From: Diplocloster hominis
GTDB taxonomy: Bacteria; Bacillota; Clostridia; Lachnospirales; Lachnospiraceae
DNA: 64,000 nucleotides
Assembly: GCF_032380655.1 (NCBI RefSeq)
Contig: NZ_JAWDIY010000026.1
Span: 1-64,000 of the forward strand
Reading direction: 5' to 3'
Shown: piece by piece, positions 24,785 through 33,152 of the stretch
How the letters are laid out: every line of letters starts with the position of its first letter
Position numbering within the stretch: position 1 is the first letter of the stretch
Program-made: the position numbers and the translations under genes
The notes under the pieces: model-generated
The model's database searches: none
The model's input: the letters and a program-made list of their open reading frames with translations, nothing else
Told to the model about the DNA's origin: nothing

Positions 24785-25327
24785 TTACTCAATAGTGGGA
24801 ATACGGTTGATTCGGGTATCTGTAAAGATATCATACTCATCGTAGCAATGCGTGCTGAATTCACTGACAACAGCGCCCTCACTGCCGGCCTGGAACCAGT
24901 GTTTGGTTCCGGGATACAGCGTATACTGATCTCCGGGCTCTAATTTTATTTCGTGGAATACGGTGTAATAAGCCTCATCTCCTGCAGGCGGTGCGGCACA
25001 GCGGTTTTCGGTTGCCTCCCCCTCCACGTACAGGTATACGGTGCCCATGCGGCAGCGGAACGTCTCCTCTTTTCCGGGGTAATCCTCGCCTACAGGCGGG
25101 TGCAGATGCTCAGGGCAGGTCTGGTAAGGTAACAGAACCATTTCCTTCGCGCAGCATCTGTCAGTATTTATGTAAACAATACTTTCAAGTCCGGTACGCA
25201 TCACGTCATTCAGTCCAAAATCTGCCACTTCGACAGCGTCCTCCTCCGCAGAAGTAAGCGCAATGTGTGCGCGGGAAAAGTAGGCAAGCGTTTTTTCTCT
25301 GAGTTCCAGGTAAGTTTCTTTTGTCAT
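24785..25327 (-). CDS. D-lyxose ketol-isomerase family cupin
   Basis: 180 aa. A single cupin barrel with CPEHLHPP, a following glutamate in GKEETFRCR, and a late histidine (GTKHWF) forming the metal site. The pattern matches D-lyxose isomerases, which interconvert D-lyxose/D-xylulose and often D-mannose/D-fructose. First gene of the operon, with GGAAGGAG before the ATG and a regulated promoter 40 bp upstream. It supplies the ketose for the downstream kinase and aldolase by inference. Confidence 0.8.
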   Translation of the reverse strand: MTKETYLELREKTLAYFSRAHIALTSAEEDAVEVADFGLNDVMRTGLESIVYINTDRCCAKEMVLLPYQTCPEHLHPPVGEDYPGKEETFRCRMGTVYLYVEGEATENRCAAPPAGDEAYYTVFHEIKLEPGDQYTLYPGTKHWFQAGSEGAVVSEFSTHCYDEYDIFTDTRINRIPTIE

Positions 25328-25367
25328 CGGTTATTCTCCTTCCGAAATTTGATATAGGCACATGATT

Positions 25368-25419
25368 GGTAAAAGAGTTTTACTAAATAAAGTATAAAGG
25401 GAAAGCGGACAGAAGTCAA
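25368..25419 (-). promoter_or_regulatory. Regulated promoter of the lyxose operon with operator 1
   Basis: On the minus strand TTGACT (25414-25419), a 17-bp spacer and TATACT (25391-25396) are followed directly by the palindrome GGTAAAAGAGTTTTACT (plus-strand reading, 25368-25384), which would cover the start of transcription. A repressor bound there would block initiation; the ROK protein is the obvious candidate. Confidence 0.85.
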
Positions 25420-25515
25420 TCATATTTTGAAACAAATCACCATATTAAATGACGAAAATTTGGACATGGACAGATTTCTCCGAACAGTTTCCTACAGTCT
25501 CATAATTGGATAATA

Positions 25516-25532
25516 GGTAAAAGTGTTTTACC
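25516..25532. promoter_or_regulatory. Second copy of the lyxose-operon operator
   Basis: GGTAAAAGTGTTTTACC is a perfect 7+3+7 palindrome sharing 15 of 17 bases with operator 1, 148 bp further upstream. Two spaced sites would allow looping by a tetrameric or dimeric ROK repressor. Confidence 0.8.
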
Positions 25533-25612
25533 ATAAAATGGAAGCCATAGAGACTGCTCCCGGGCAGCTCTTTACACGGAAGCAGTTGATGAAACAGATA
25601 TGAAGATTTATA

Positions 25613-25789
25613 TTATCCGTTAGAATTAAGCAGGTTTCCAATATGCTTTTTTTCGAAAAACATTTCTTTCTTGGTGGTGACAAGCAACAGCGCAGCGAAT
25701 GTTATTACGGCGGCGGTAATCCAAAAGGATCAGGTGAGTGCAAAGCAGGTTATATAGAAGCGGACGGGCTTGCAGGTGTAGTTTTCCAT
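25613..25789 (-). pseudogene. Remnant of a membrane protein, possibly CPBP/CAAX protease N-terminus
   Basis: Reading from the ATG at 25789, MENYTCKPVRFYITCFALT ends at TGA (25730-25732) and the same frame continues SFWITAAVITFAALLLVTT to a stop at 25613. Read through the TGA as Trp it resembles the N-terminal 'KPVRFY' start and first membrane helix of clostridial CPBP-type (CAAX) membrane proteases, but it stops after about 57 residues. It directly follows the XRE regulator gene, a pairing common for such proteases. The family call is from memory of the motif and is tentative. Confidence 0.4.
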
Positions 25790-25790
25790 G

Positions 25791-26681
25791 CTACCGCGCC
25801 CCCTCTGCTAAGGTGCAGATAATAAGTTCGCTTTTTAATCCGTTGAGTTCGATTACGTTGTCGGCATCCGGAGTGCAGAACGCTTCTGCGGGTGTTCCGT
25901 TTTTTTCATAGGTTATGCTGGTTCTGATCCCTTTGGATATGGCAGCAAAAGGAACTTCCCCGGGAACGCATATTCTTGAGGTTGCCGAAACCTGATTGAT
26001 TTCCACTGCGCCGTTCAGGGAATGGCATACGATGTTCAGGTCCAGATTACAATCGATCTCTAAGGTACCGGTCACGCCGTCCAAGTCAATATTTTTTGCT
26101 TTGGCATTCAGCTGAATACTGCCGCACTCTAACGTGTGCAGTTCAAGCGTTTCCGCATTGACCGCCGCCTCTATTTTTTCCGTATACTGGTTGGGCAGCT
26201 GTACGAAAATGATTAGGGATTCTTTGGCGGCAGCTTCCGTCATACCATGGATGCGGCTGATATCTACGTCCAATCGCTTTTTATTATCATCAATTTTTAC
26301 CTTAAAATCGCTCTGGAGCGTTACTAATGTGTTTGAAACCAGCCTAACACGGATTTTTTCACTATCGCAGCCGGTCAGGACGAGCATTTTAGCACCGCCT
26401 AATTTCATATCATAGCGTTTAGGCTCAGCGATATCATACTCGGTTACACTCTCATAGAGAAATTCTGTCTGCTTCTTCAGTGATTTCTTATCGGATAGGA
26501 ACTCGTCGATGGAAATACCAAACAAGGCGGAGAGAGCCAGAATATTATCAATATCGGGAATCCCTGTGTCTGTTTCCCATTTTGTAATCGCCTGTCTGGA
26601 TACGCCGATCTTCTCGGCCAGTTTTTCCTGAGACATACCAGCCTGTTTTCTGAGTGTTTTCAGTTTTTCTGCAAATGTCAT
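25791..26681 (-). CDS. XRE family regulator with beta-strand (DUF4097-like) domain
   Basis: 296 aa. Residues 1-65 are a helix-turn-helix (MSQEKLAEKIGVSRQAITKWET). The rest, about 85-290, is a run of short beta strands with repeating hydrophobic turns (e.g. IQLNAKAKNIDLDGVTGTLEID), as in DUF4097/adhesin-like beta-helix domains, probably a ligand or multimerisation module. GGAGG lies 11 bp before the ATG. The membrane-protein remnant directly downstream was presumably its partner. Confidence 0.85.
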   Translation of the reverse strand: MTFAEKLKTLRKQAGMSQEKLAEKIGVSRQAITKWETDTGIPDIDNILALSALFGISIDEFLSDKKSLKKQTEFLYESVTEYDIAEPKRYDMKLGGAKMLVLTGCDSEKIRVRLVSNTLVTLQSDFKVKIDDNKKRLDVDISRIHGMTEAAAKESLIIFVQLPNQYTEKIEAAVNAETLELHTLECGSIQLNAKAKNIDLDGVTGTLEIDCNLDLNIVCHSLNGAVEINQVSATSRICVPGEVPFAAISKGIRTSITYEKNGTPAEAFCTPDADNVIELNGLKSELIICTLAEGAR

Positions 26682-26833
26682 TATTGTAGACCTCCATGAT
26701 TTGATAGGCCAATTATAGGTCTGCTCCAGGTTGCATTACAAGAAAGTACAGGTGGCATCCGGTGCTTTTTTGCTACTTTGCGTGTCAATTTGTACAGTGA
26801 TGATTCTGCCGTAAAGTACAGAATGCTATGGGA

Positions 26834-27181
26834 TCATTTTTTGTTGTCTGTACGACTGAGAAATTCGACGAAGGCAAATATAATAGATATGACGGTTAGA
26901 ACGGATACGATGAGCTCCGCGATGTTGTTGGCATAGTCTGCCTGGGAGGGAATGACGATGCCTAATACGAGAAAATAACTGCACCAGATCAGACCTAAGG
27001 AGAGCAGCAAAAAAGTAATGTATTTTAATATAACCGATAATCTGTTTAATAATTTATGGGTATAATTAATCTTTTCTTCGCTGTATGTCTGCTTTTTTAT
27101 AATTGGTTTTATACTGCCTATGAGAAAACCAATGATTATTCCAGCTGTGATTGCGATACAGATCTTATAATATAAGGTCAT
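26834..27181 (-). CDS. Small membrane protein, three predicted helices
   Basis: 115 aa with hydrophobic segments near 8-26, 52-76 and 88-106 and a short charged tail (SRTDNKK). GGAGGAAAAG precedes the ATG. No family recognised. It lies between the XRE regulator and the cation exporter and is transcribed with the former. Confidence 0.65.
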   Translation of the reverse strand: MTLYYKICIAITAGIIIGFLIGSIKPIIKKQTYSEEKINYTHKLLNRLSVILKYITFLLLSLGLIWCSYFLVLGIVIPSQADYANNIAELIVSVLTVISIIFAFVEFLSRTDNKK

Positions 27182-27571
27182 CTTTTCCTCCGTTGGCGCA
27201 TCTGGTACGCTGTTTTTTGATGAGATTTTGTGGCATGGGTCTGAGGCATGAGTCTGTGCTTTTGCATTTATTGGGCCGTAAATTCAGGTATCGGTTTTCC
27301 TGGCAGGAGCGTTTAAAGTTGTTTTATTTTACCATATATTCATTGATATATCTACGACAGGATTTTATGTGCCTGTATTCTTCATGGGGAAGGGAGGTGA
27401 AAGCGTTGAATTCATCGGATCGGGCTTACAATTGATTAGTGGAATTTATAGGAGGAAACATGGGGAAAATGTGCGTGATAATATAATAAAAAGTGATTGC
27501 AATTTTGGGATGAAACTAATATAATAGAAAGAATTATATTTTCCAGCCTGAAGAAACGGGAGGCATGATGT
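27182..27571. other. Intergenic region before the CDF exporter
   Basis: No gene seen. A segment near 27277 (CCGTAAATTCAGGTATCGGT) closely resembles part of the 62-bp repeat before murC (54193-54316), so these share a dispersed element. The promoter for the exporter is at 27497-27525. Confidence 0.4.
27497..27525 (+). promoter_or_regulatory. Promoter of the cation exporter
   Basis: TTGCAA (27497-27502), 17-bp spacer, TATAAT (27520-27525), about 47 bp before the start codon. Confidence 0.75.
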
Positions 27572-28693
27572 ATGAAAAAAGAGAACAATATGGAAAAAGA
27601 GTACATAATCGGAAAAGATAACAAAATTGAAAAAGAGAACATAATACAAAAGGCAGGCAAAATAGAAGATGCGGACAGAATAGATAATACAGACAAAAAG
27701 GAAGATGCGGACAAAAAGGTAGATGTGGACAAAAAGGTAGATGCGGACAAATATGAAAATGCGAATAATATAGAAGATAAGAGCAGAGCAAAGGAGAATT
27801 CGGTAAAAAAAGCAGGCAGTTTAAAAACAGATAAACAAACAGCGATCCAGGTATCTGTGATCAGCATTATTGTAAATCTGTTGTTGTCGGCCGCTAAACT
27901 GGCTGCTGGTATTATTGGCAGATCCCAAGCTATGCTGTCTGATGCGGTTCATTCGGCGTCTGATGTGTTCAGCACATTTATTGTGATTATCGGTGTCAAT
28001 ATATCCAGCAAGGCTTCGGATGAGGATCACCAGTACGGACATGAGCGGATGGAATGTGTTGCTTCTATATTATTGGCGACGATTCTGTGTGCTACCGGCA
28101 TCGGTATTGGGATGGTGGGACTTAACGATATCATAGGGGGAAATTATGAAAACCTGAAGATCCCGTCTGTCCTGCCGCTTAGTATGGCTGTGATTTCGAT
28201 CGTGGTGAAAGAGTGGATGTACTGGTATACGAGAGCAGCAGCCAAGAAGATAAATTCCGGTTCACTGATGGCGGATGCGTGGCATCACCGGTCTGATGCG
28301 TTGTCTTCGGTGGGCAGTTTCGTGGGTATCCTGGGAGCACGTCTGGGACTTCCGGTACTGGACCCCATCGCCAGCGTGGTGATCTGCATCTTTATTATCA
28401 AGGCGGCTTTTGATATATTTTCCGACGCGATTTCGAAGATGGTAGACAAATCCTGCGACGAAGAAACGATTGAAAAAATGAAGGCAGTGATTCTTAGCAT
28501 AGACGGTGTGAAAGAAATCGATGAACTGAGGACCAGATTGTTTGGAAATAAGATCTATGTGGACATAGAGATCGGGGCGGACGGGGACCTTACCCTCAGG
28601 GACAGCCACTCCATAGCGGAGGATGTACATCTCAAAATAGAGGAGGAATTCCCCGGCTGTAAGCACTGCATGGTCCATGTGAACCCCAGGTAG
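27572..28693 (+). CDS. CDF family cation exporter with charged N-terminal tail
   Basis: 373 aa. Cation diffusion facilitator: six membrane helices from about residue 90 to 290 with the metal site residues H127xxxD131 (AVHSASD) in helix 2 and HHRSD (about 230) in helix 5, then a cytosolic C-terminal domain (about 295-373) with metal-binding-type sequence ending HCMVHVNPR. It exports zinc, iron or manganese in exchange for protons. The first 86 residues are not part of the family: they are a Lys/Asp/Glu-rich repeat (DADKKVDVDKKV) encoded by imperfect 18-bp repeats (about 27690-27755) and probably disordered. GGAGG is 9 bp before the ATG. Confidence 0.9.
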   Translation: MKKENNMEKEYIIGKDNKIEKENIIQKAGKIEDADRIDNTDKKEDADKKVDVDKKVDADKYENANNIEDKSRAKENSVKKAGSLKTDKQTAIQVSVISIIVNLLLSAAKLAAGIIGRSQAMLSDAVHSASDVFSTFIVIIGVNISSKASDEDHQYGHERMECVASILLATILCATGIGIGMVGLNDIIGGNYENLKIPSVLPLSMAVISIVVKEWMYWYTRAAAKKINSGSLMADAWHHRSDALSSVGSFVGILGARLGLPVLDPIASVVICIFIIKAAFDIFSDAISKMVDKSCDEETIEKMKAVILSIDGVKEIDELRTRLFGNKIYVDIEIGADGDLTLRDSHSIAEDVHLKIEEEFPGCKHCMVHVNPR

Positions 28694-28700
28694 CCTGGTG

Positions 28701-29639
28701 CTAGGACCAGGGGGAGCCGGGATCGACGCCGTAGATTTGCACGATCTCCAGAAGGGGGCTGTTGGCGATATCTTTTGGTGTGACGATCATCCCCGAATCG
28801 GAGTCCAGATCATATCCAAAGTGAAAATAGGCGAGCCAGACCAGATGGGAACACTGGGTTCCGGTTACGGAACCGGGTGGCTGGTATTTGGGGCTCAGAA
28901 CACCGGCAGGAAAATAGTAGGGAATATCATTCAGATTGTTCATAGCCGACCTGGCGATGGTTTCCCGCTCTTCTCCCGGAGTATCCTTTAGACGGAGAAC
29001 CAGAAAAGAGGGAAAGGTTCTCCATTTGTCATAGTCCTGGGTTTTGGAGTTTCGTCCGATCACAACAGATTCCAGTGTCGTTTCGTTATCCGCATCTACG
29101 ACGAGAGCTGCATGGCCGTTGCGCCAGCCTCCGATGTGGGAATTTTTCGTGATCAGGATATCCCCATCCTCCAGAGGGGCCAGCTTTGTCTCGGGGCGCC
29201 AATATCCATCCGGACCGATGGCGTGCTCTTCCTTGGAAATCGGACTGTTCCAGGTGCATTCATATTGGACCGGGGCAAAAAAAGCCTGCTGGATCTCAAG
29301 GATCTCTTGTCTGCCTGCGTCACCTTTTGCCAGAAGGGCGTCGACCGCCGGCTTTCCCAGACCGGCCTGATAATAAAGGGTTTTATAATCGGCCTGAGTA
29401 AGGTGGGAAGCGGACAAAATACCGGTCAGGTCCGTCATGGAATAATCCGGAGAAATATGAGCGCTGCGTTCCGCAACACTGCCGCTTATAAAAAAGATAC
29501 ATACGATACCCGCGAGCAGTGCCAGGATAAGATATGCGATCCGTCTGCAGGAACGATGCACGGAACGTTCCCGGGAAGGATATATGTCTTTTGAAATGCC
29601 AAAAGGAATGGGCATAAGTTTTGCGTGTTTTCTTTCCAT
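28701..29639 (-). CDS. Membrane-anchored NlpC/P60-like (YiiX-type) hydrolase
   Basis: 312 aa from the ATG at 29639; a GTG three codons earlier is possible, and neither has a strong ribosome site. One N-terminal membrane helix (about 33-52) anchors an extracellular domain. DGDILITKN, GHAALVV (candidate catalytic His) and TGTQCSHLVW (candidate Cys) follow the order of permuted NlpC/P60 papain-fold enzymes such as YiiX, which cleave amide bonds of cell-wall peptides or lipids. It ends 7 bp from the convergent exporter gene. Confidence 0.75.
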   Translation of the reverse strand: MERKHAKLMPIPFGISKDIYPSRERSVHRSCRRIAYLILALLAGIVCIFFISGSVAERSAHISPDYSMTDLTGILSASHLTQADYKTLYYQAGLGKPAVDALLAKGDAGRQEILEIQQAFFAPVQYECTWNSPISKEEHAIGPDGYWRPETKLAPLEDGDILITKNSHIGGWRNGHAALVVDADNETTLESVVIGRNSKTQDYDKWRTFPSFLVLRLKDTPGEERETIARSAMNNLNDIPYYFPAGVLSPKYQPPGSVTGTQCSHLVWLAYFHFGYDLDSDSGMIVTPKDIANSPLLEIVQIYGVDPGSPWS

Positions 29640-29650
29640 ATTAATCACAC

Positions 29651-29770
29651 TTTCGAGCGCTACTATTTTTTATCGCTATGAGCACTTAGCGCCCGTATTT
29701 TGGGCGCTTATGTGCGATGCATAAAAAATAGTCAGCGAGGCTTTTTCGAGCGCTACTATTTTTTATTGCG
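29651..29770 (+). repeat. Intergenic repeat element, copy 1
   Basis: Begins TTTCGAGCGCTACTATTTTT, contains CGCTATGAGCACTTAGCG, a hairpin GCGCCCGTATTTTGGGCGC, then ATAGTCAGCGAGG and a second CGAGCGCTACTATTTTTTAT. AAAAAATAGTCAGCG and CGCTACTATTTTTT can also pair. It lies between the divergent hydrolase and azlC genes. Two further copies are at 31073 and 34419 in the same orientation. Confidence 0.85.
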
Positions 29771-29848
29771 CTAAACAATAAAAGTATTATATAATATTCA
29801 AAGACTGCCATATAAGGCCGCAAAATATACATATTGTGAGGTTTTTTT

Positions 29849-30700
29849 ATGAGTAATGAGAAAAAAGCGGTGCTCAGGATTGCCTGTAAAGCGGCTTTTC
29901 CCCATACGATCCCGGTTCTGACCGGATATATTTTTCTGGGTATGGCTTTTGGAATTCTGTTGAACAGCAAGGGATACAGCGCGTGGTGGGCGCTGCTGAT
30001 GAGCGGATTGATTTATGCCGGTTCCATGCAGTTTGTAGCCATCGAACTGCTGGCCAGTATCTTTAATCCGATCCAAACAATCGTCATGTCCCTGGTCGTA
30101 AATGCCAGGCACCTGTTCTATGGGATCTCCATGCTGGATAAATTCAAGCACATTGGCAAAAAGAAAGGATATATGATTTTCGCACTGACAGATGAAACCT
30201 TTTCCCTGTTGTGCGGTGCCAAGACACCGGATGGGGTGGATGAGAACTGGTTCCGGTTTTTTATCACCCTGCTGGATCAGTCTTACTGGGTTCTGGGTTC
30301 CGTAATGGGCGGAGTCATCGGAAGTATGTTCAAATTCAACACACAGGGCATAGATTTCGTGATGACCGCGCTGTTTATTGTGATATATCTGGACCAGTGG
30401 AAGAGTACGAAGGATCATTTCCCGGCCATCGCCGGTGTGGTGGTAACGGTATTGTGTCTGATTATCTTCAAAGCGGACAACTTCCTGATTCCCTCGATGA
30501 TAGGGATTCTGCTTGTGTTGGCCCTATATAAGAAGAGATACGATAAAAAAATAGATGATGCGAAAATAAGTGATCAGATAATAAATCATAAGAAGCCATG
30601 TGCTGAGAACCTGAATACTGAGAACCTGAATACTGAGAACATAAATGGTGAGAACATAAATGCTGAGAATTTATATGATGGGAAGGGGGAAAAAATATGA
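29849..30700 (+). CDS. azlC: AzlC family branched-chain amino acid exporter, large subunit
   Basis: 283 aa. The membrane domain (about residues 12-230) shows the AzlC signature near the start (AFPHTIPVLTGYIFLGMAFGILL) and SGLIYAGSMQFVA. With the small AzlD subunit it exports leucine-type amino acids or their analogues. The last 35 residues are a repeat of NLNTEN / NINGEN units encoded by a 15-bp tandem repeat (about 30600-30670); this tail is not part of the family. Overlaps azlD by four bases. Confidence 0.9.
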   Translation: MSNEKKAVLRIACKAAFPHTIPVLTGYIFLGMAFGILLNSKGYSAWWALLMSGLIYAGSMQFVAIELLASIFNPIQTIVMSLVVNARHLFYGISMLDKFKHIGKKKGYMIFALTDETFSLLCGAKTPDGVDENWFRFFITLLDQSYWVLGSVMGGVIGSMFKFNTQGIDFVMTALFIVIYLDQWKSTKDHFPAIAGVVVTVLCLIIFKADNFLIPSMIGILLVLALYKKRYDKKIDDAKISDQIINHKKPCAENLNTENLNTENINGENINAENLYDGKGEKI

Positions 30701-31023
30701 CTCCCACGCAGGCCTTTATAACGGTGATGCTGATCGCAGCCGCCACATTCGCCACTCGTGTGATTCCCTTCCTGGTGTTCCCGGACGCGGACAAAGCGCC
30801 GAAATTCGTCCGATATCTGGGCAATGTACTGCCCTATGCGGCGATCGGAATGCTGGTGGTCTACTGCCTGAAAGGGGTGAATCCCACAGCTTCCCCTTAT
30901 GGAATTCCGGAATTGATCGCGGTGGCTGCTGTGATCGGCCTGCATCTGTGGAAGCGGAACACGCTTTTAAGCATCGGCGCAGGGACAGTGTTATATATGC
31001 TGTTAGTACAGTTTATTTTCTAA
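30697..31023 (+). CDS. azlD: AzlD family exporter subunit
   Basis: 108 aa, four predicted membrane helices, with RVIPFLVFPD and VLPYAAIGMLVVYCL typical of AzlD. Its ATG overlaps the azlC stop (ATGA). Partner of AzlC in amino-acid export. Confidence 0.9.
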   Translation: MTPTQAFITVMLIAAATFATRVIPFLVFPDADKAPKFVRYLGNVLPYAAIGMLVVYCLKGVNPTASPYGIPELIAVAAVIGLHLWKRNTLLSIGAGTVLYMLLVQFIF

Positions 31024-31072
31024 TTTTATTGCGGATGAAAGATAATAATAGCGCTTGAAATACATTCATTGG

Positions 31073-31176
31073 CCATTTTTTATCGCTATGAGCACTTAGC
31101 GGCTGTTTTTTAGCCGCATACGTGGGATGCATGAAAAATAGTCAGCGAGGCATTTTCGAGCGCTACTATTTTTCAT
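31073..31176 (+). repeat. Intergenic repeat element, copy 2
   Basis: Same order as copy 1: ATTTTTTATCGCTATGAGCA, hairpin GCGGCTGTTTTTTAGCCGC (compensatory change in the stem relative to copy 1), ATGCATGAAAAATAGTCAGC, CGAGCGCTACTATTTTT. It lies between convergent azlD and acetyltransferase genes. Confidence 0.85.
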
Positions 31177-31202
31177 TGATTTTCTGCACGATAAACGGGA
31201 AA

Positions 31203-31775
31203 TTATTTACCTGTTTCAATGAAATGCTCATCATATAGGTTCCAATATTTTTGATATACTCTATTTTTTTGTCCGTCAAAGTTTAACTGATACATTCGGA
31301 ATATCACCGGAAAGTTCTTGGGCTGCCACTGTTCTTTATAAGAATAACAATATTTCATTCCGATTCGTTTCATAACAGCCCCGCTTCTGGGATTGTTTTT
31401 GTCATGTGTCGCTGTAATATAAGGAATCCCTTCATCCTTTAGTAATTCGATAACAGCATTACTTGCCTCACTGACAATTCCTTGATGCCAGTATTCTTTG
31501 CGGAGTGCATACCCAAAGTCATGGCTGTCATCATCTTCCGCATGTACATAGCCGATCGGGTAATCATCCTCTTTTAGGCAGATTGCAAAACAATATTTCT
31601 TGCCTCTTAACTGCTTTTCAAAAAAATTCTTAGTTTCGTACATTTCCTCTAAGGGATACCATGGTAAAAAAGTATTTACCTCTTTATCTGAAAAAAGCAA
31701 GTGGATTGCCTCCATATCGTTTTCTTCAAATCTTCTCAATATAAGTCTGTTTGTCTCGATTCTAATGTTATCCAT
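31203..31775 (-). CDS. GNAT acetyltransferase (RimJ/RimL type)
   Basis: 190 aa. N-terminal IETNRLILRRF is the typical start of the RimJ/RimL branch; acetyl-CoA binding region around DFGYALRKEYWHQGIVSEA and NPRSGAVMKRIGM follow. Likely acetylates an N-terminal amine or small molecule. GAGGAAA precedes the ATG. Substrate unknown. Confidence 0.85.
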   Translation of the reverse strand: MDNIRIETNRLILRRFEENDMEAIHLLFSDKEVNTFLPWYPLEEMYETKNFFEKQLRGKKYCFAICLKEDDYPIGYVHAEDDDSHDFGYALRKEYWHQGIVSEASNAVIELLKDEGIPYITATHDKNNPRSGAVMKRIGMKYCYSYKEQWQPKNFPVIFRMYQLNFDGQKNRVYQKYWNLYDEHFIETGK

Positions 31776-31821
31776 TGGTATTTCCTCAACTTACGGTTTT
31801 TAGAGAACACCTTTTAGTAGA

Positions 31822-32925
31822 TTAAATAGCTGATACCTCAAAATCCAATGTACCCCACTCTACACCGTTCACAATCAGCGTAACCGAATGTATACCGGGA
31901 TAATGTTTCCTTGAACTTGTATCTATAAAGGAATGTGTTTTTCTATAAGACCTTTTTTCGTTTTCCTTTAATGAGGACTCGGATATTTTGAATATCTTAT
32001 GGGTGCGCTTCCCGTTTGCTTTCACATAATCAATGCCATATTCCAGACGTACCTTAGTATCCTTTTTTGCCTCAATCTGAAAAGAAAAGGACATAGCTTT
32101 CCCAACAGAAACAGACGCGGAATCCAACGAGAAGTTATCAATATTCACACAATCGACGTCTGTAAATCCGAAAATACTCAGCACATCCCTGTTACCCATT
32201 TTAAGTAGTGTCCTGCATCCGTGCTTTACAATCCAATCGGTATGCTCGCTTTTACCATACCAATCCTTTGCAAGTCCTGATATTAAATCAGGATGTGTTT
32301 TTGAAATATCGTTTAGGTTGTTTGCCACACTTTTGCGGACATACAGCGACGGGTCCGCTTTCAGTCTTTCTAAAATCAGGAGAACTGGCGACGGGTCCTT
32401 TTTGAAATTGCTCAACGCCTGTCCCCATGGCAGCGCCGGACGGCAACCCTCGCTGGCAAGCCGCCGTACATGCTCGTTGTCATGCTCCGTCCAATCGGCC
32501 ATCTGCGCCATCGTTCTGGCTTCATGCTTGATAATAAACGGCCTTACGGCAAATTCAGCCGTTGAATACTGCGTATACCGTTCCAATGCAGCCATTGATA
32601 AATCCCAATGGCGCTCATCCTGACCATACACTTCAACGAAGTCGGGAAAGTAGAGCAGGCCTGAATCCACAATCCCAGCAGGATAATCCGCAATAGCCTT
32701 GTCCAGAATACCGAGGGCATGTTCATAATCAGGCGGCAGATATTTTCCTAAATTAATCGTGATGCGCCGCATACGGGCTTTCAATTCCAACGCATTCCAT
32801 GTTTCGTCCATAATGCCGGCAATAAAATTATCAGCCGGAAAGGTTGGATATATGGAGTTTATGCGCATAGCAAGCTCATGAATTGTATCGTAATTATAAT
32901 ATCTATCCTTCATTAATTCGGGCAT
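31822..32925 (-). CDS. DNA alkylation repair protein, AlkC type
   Basis: 367 aa. The N-terminal 250 residues are HEAT-like helical repeats as in the AlkC/AlkD 3-methyladenine glycosylases (e.g. EHVRRLASEGCRPALPWG, YVRKSVANNLNDISK). The C-terminal 110 residues are beta-rich (VSVGKAMSFSFQIEAKKD), the immunoglobulin-like domain that distinguishes AlkC. It removes alkylated bases from DNA. GGAGG is 7 bp before the ATG. It stands alone in an accessory stretch. Confidence 0.85.
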   Translation of the reverse strand: MPELMKDRYYNYDTIHELAMRINSIYPTFPADNFIAGIMDETWNALELKARMRRITINLGKYLPPDYEHALGILDKAIADYPAGIVDSGLLYFPDFVEVYGQDERHWDLSMAALERYTQYSTAEFAVRPFIIKHEARTMAQMADWTEHDNEHVRRLASEGCRPALPWGQALSNFKKDPSPVLLILERLKADPSLYVRKSVANNLNDISKTHPDLISGLAKDWYGKSEHTDWIVKHGCRTLLKMGNRDVLSIFGFTDVDCVNIDNFSLDSASVSVGKAMSFSFQIEAKKDTKVRLEYGIDYVKANGKRTHKIFKISESSLKENEKRSYRKTHSFIDTSSRKHYPGIHSVTLIVNGVEWGTLDFEVSAI

Positions 32926-33152
32926 GTACGCCTCCTTTCTTTGAGGATTTGTCTGAGGTTATCCGCTTAAAATAGGATGCCTTTGTTGGGTAGCGAAACC
33001 CGTACTCCGGAAAAGAGCCGCCAGCGGCGGCCTCATCAATTATAGCAGACAAGAGGCATAACGGTGTGTACCGTTGCGCCCTGCTTGCTACGATTAAGAA
33101 CGGCTAAAGAGGAAGTACACCTTATACCAATAAGGCGCACCCAGCAAAATAT
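32926..33152. other. Intergenic region with small hairpins
   Basis: About 230 bp with no gene. It contains a short GC palindrome (GCCGCCAGCGGCGGC, near 33020) and a CTTATACCAATAAGGCG motif that recurs in part near 33699 beyond the acetyltransferase pseudogene. Confidence 0.35.
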
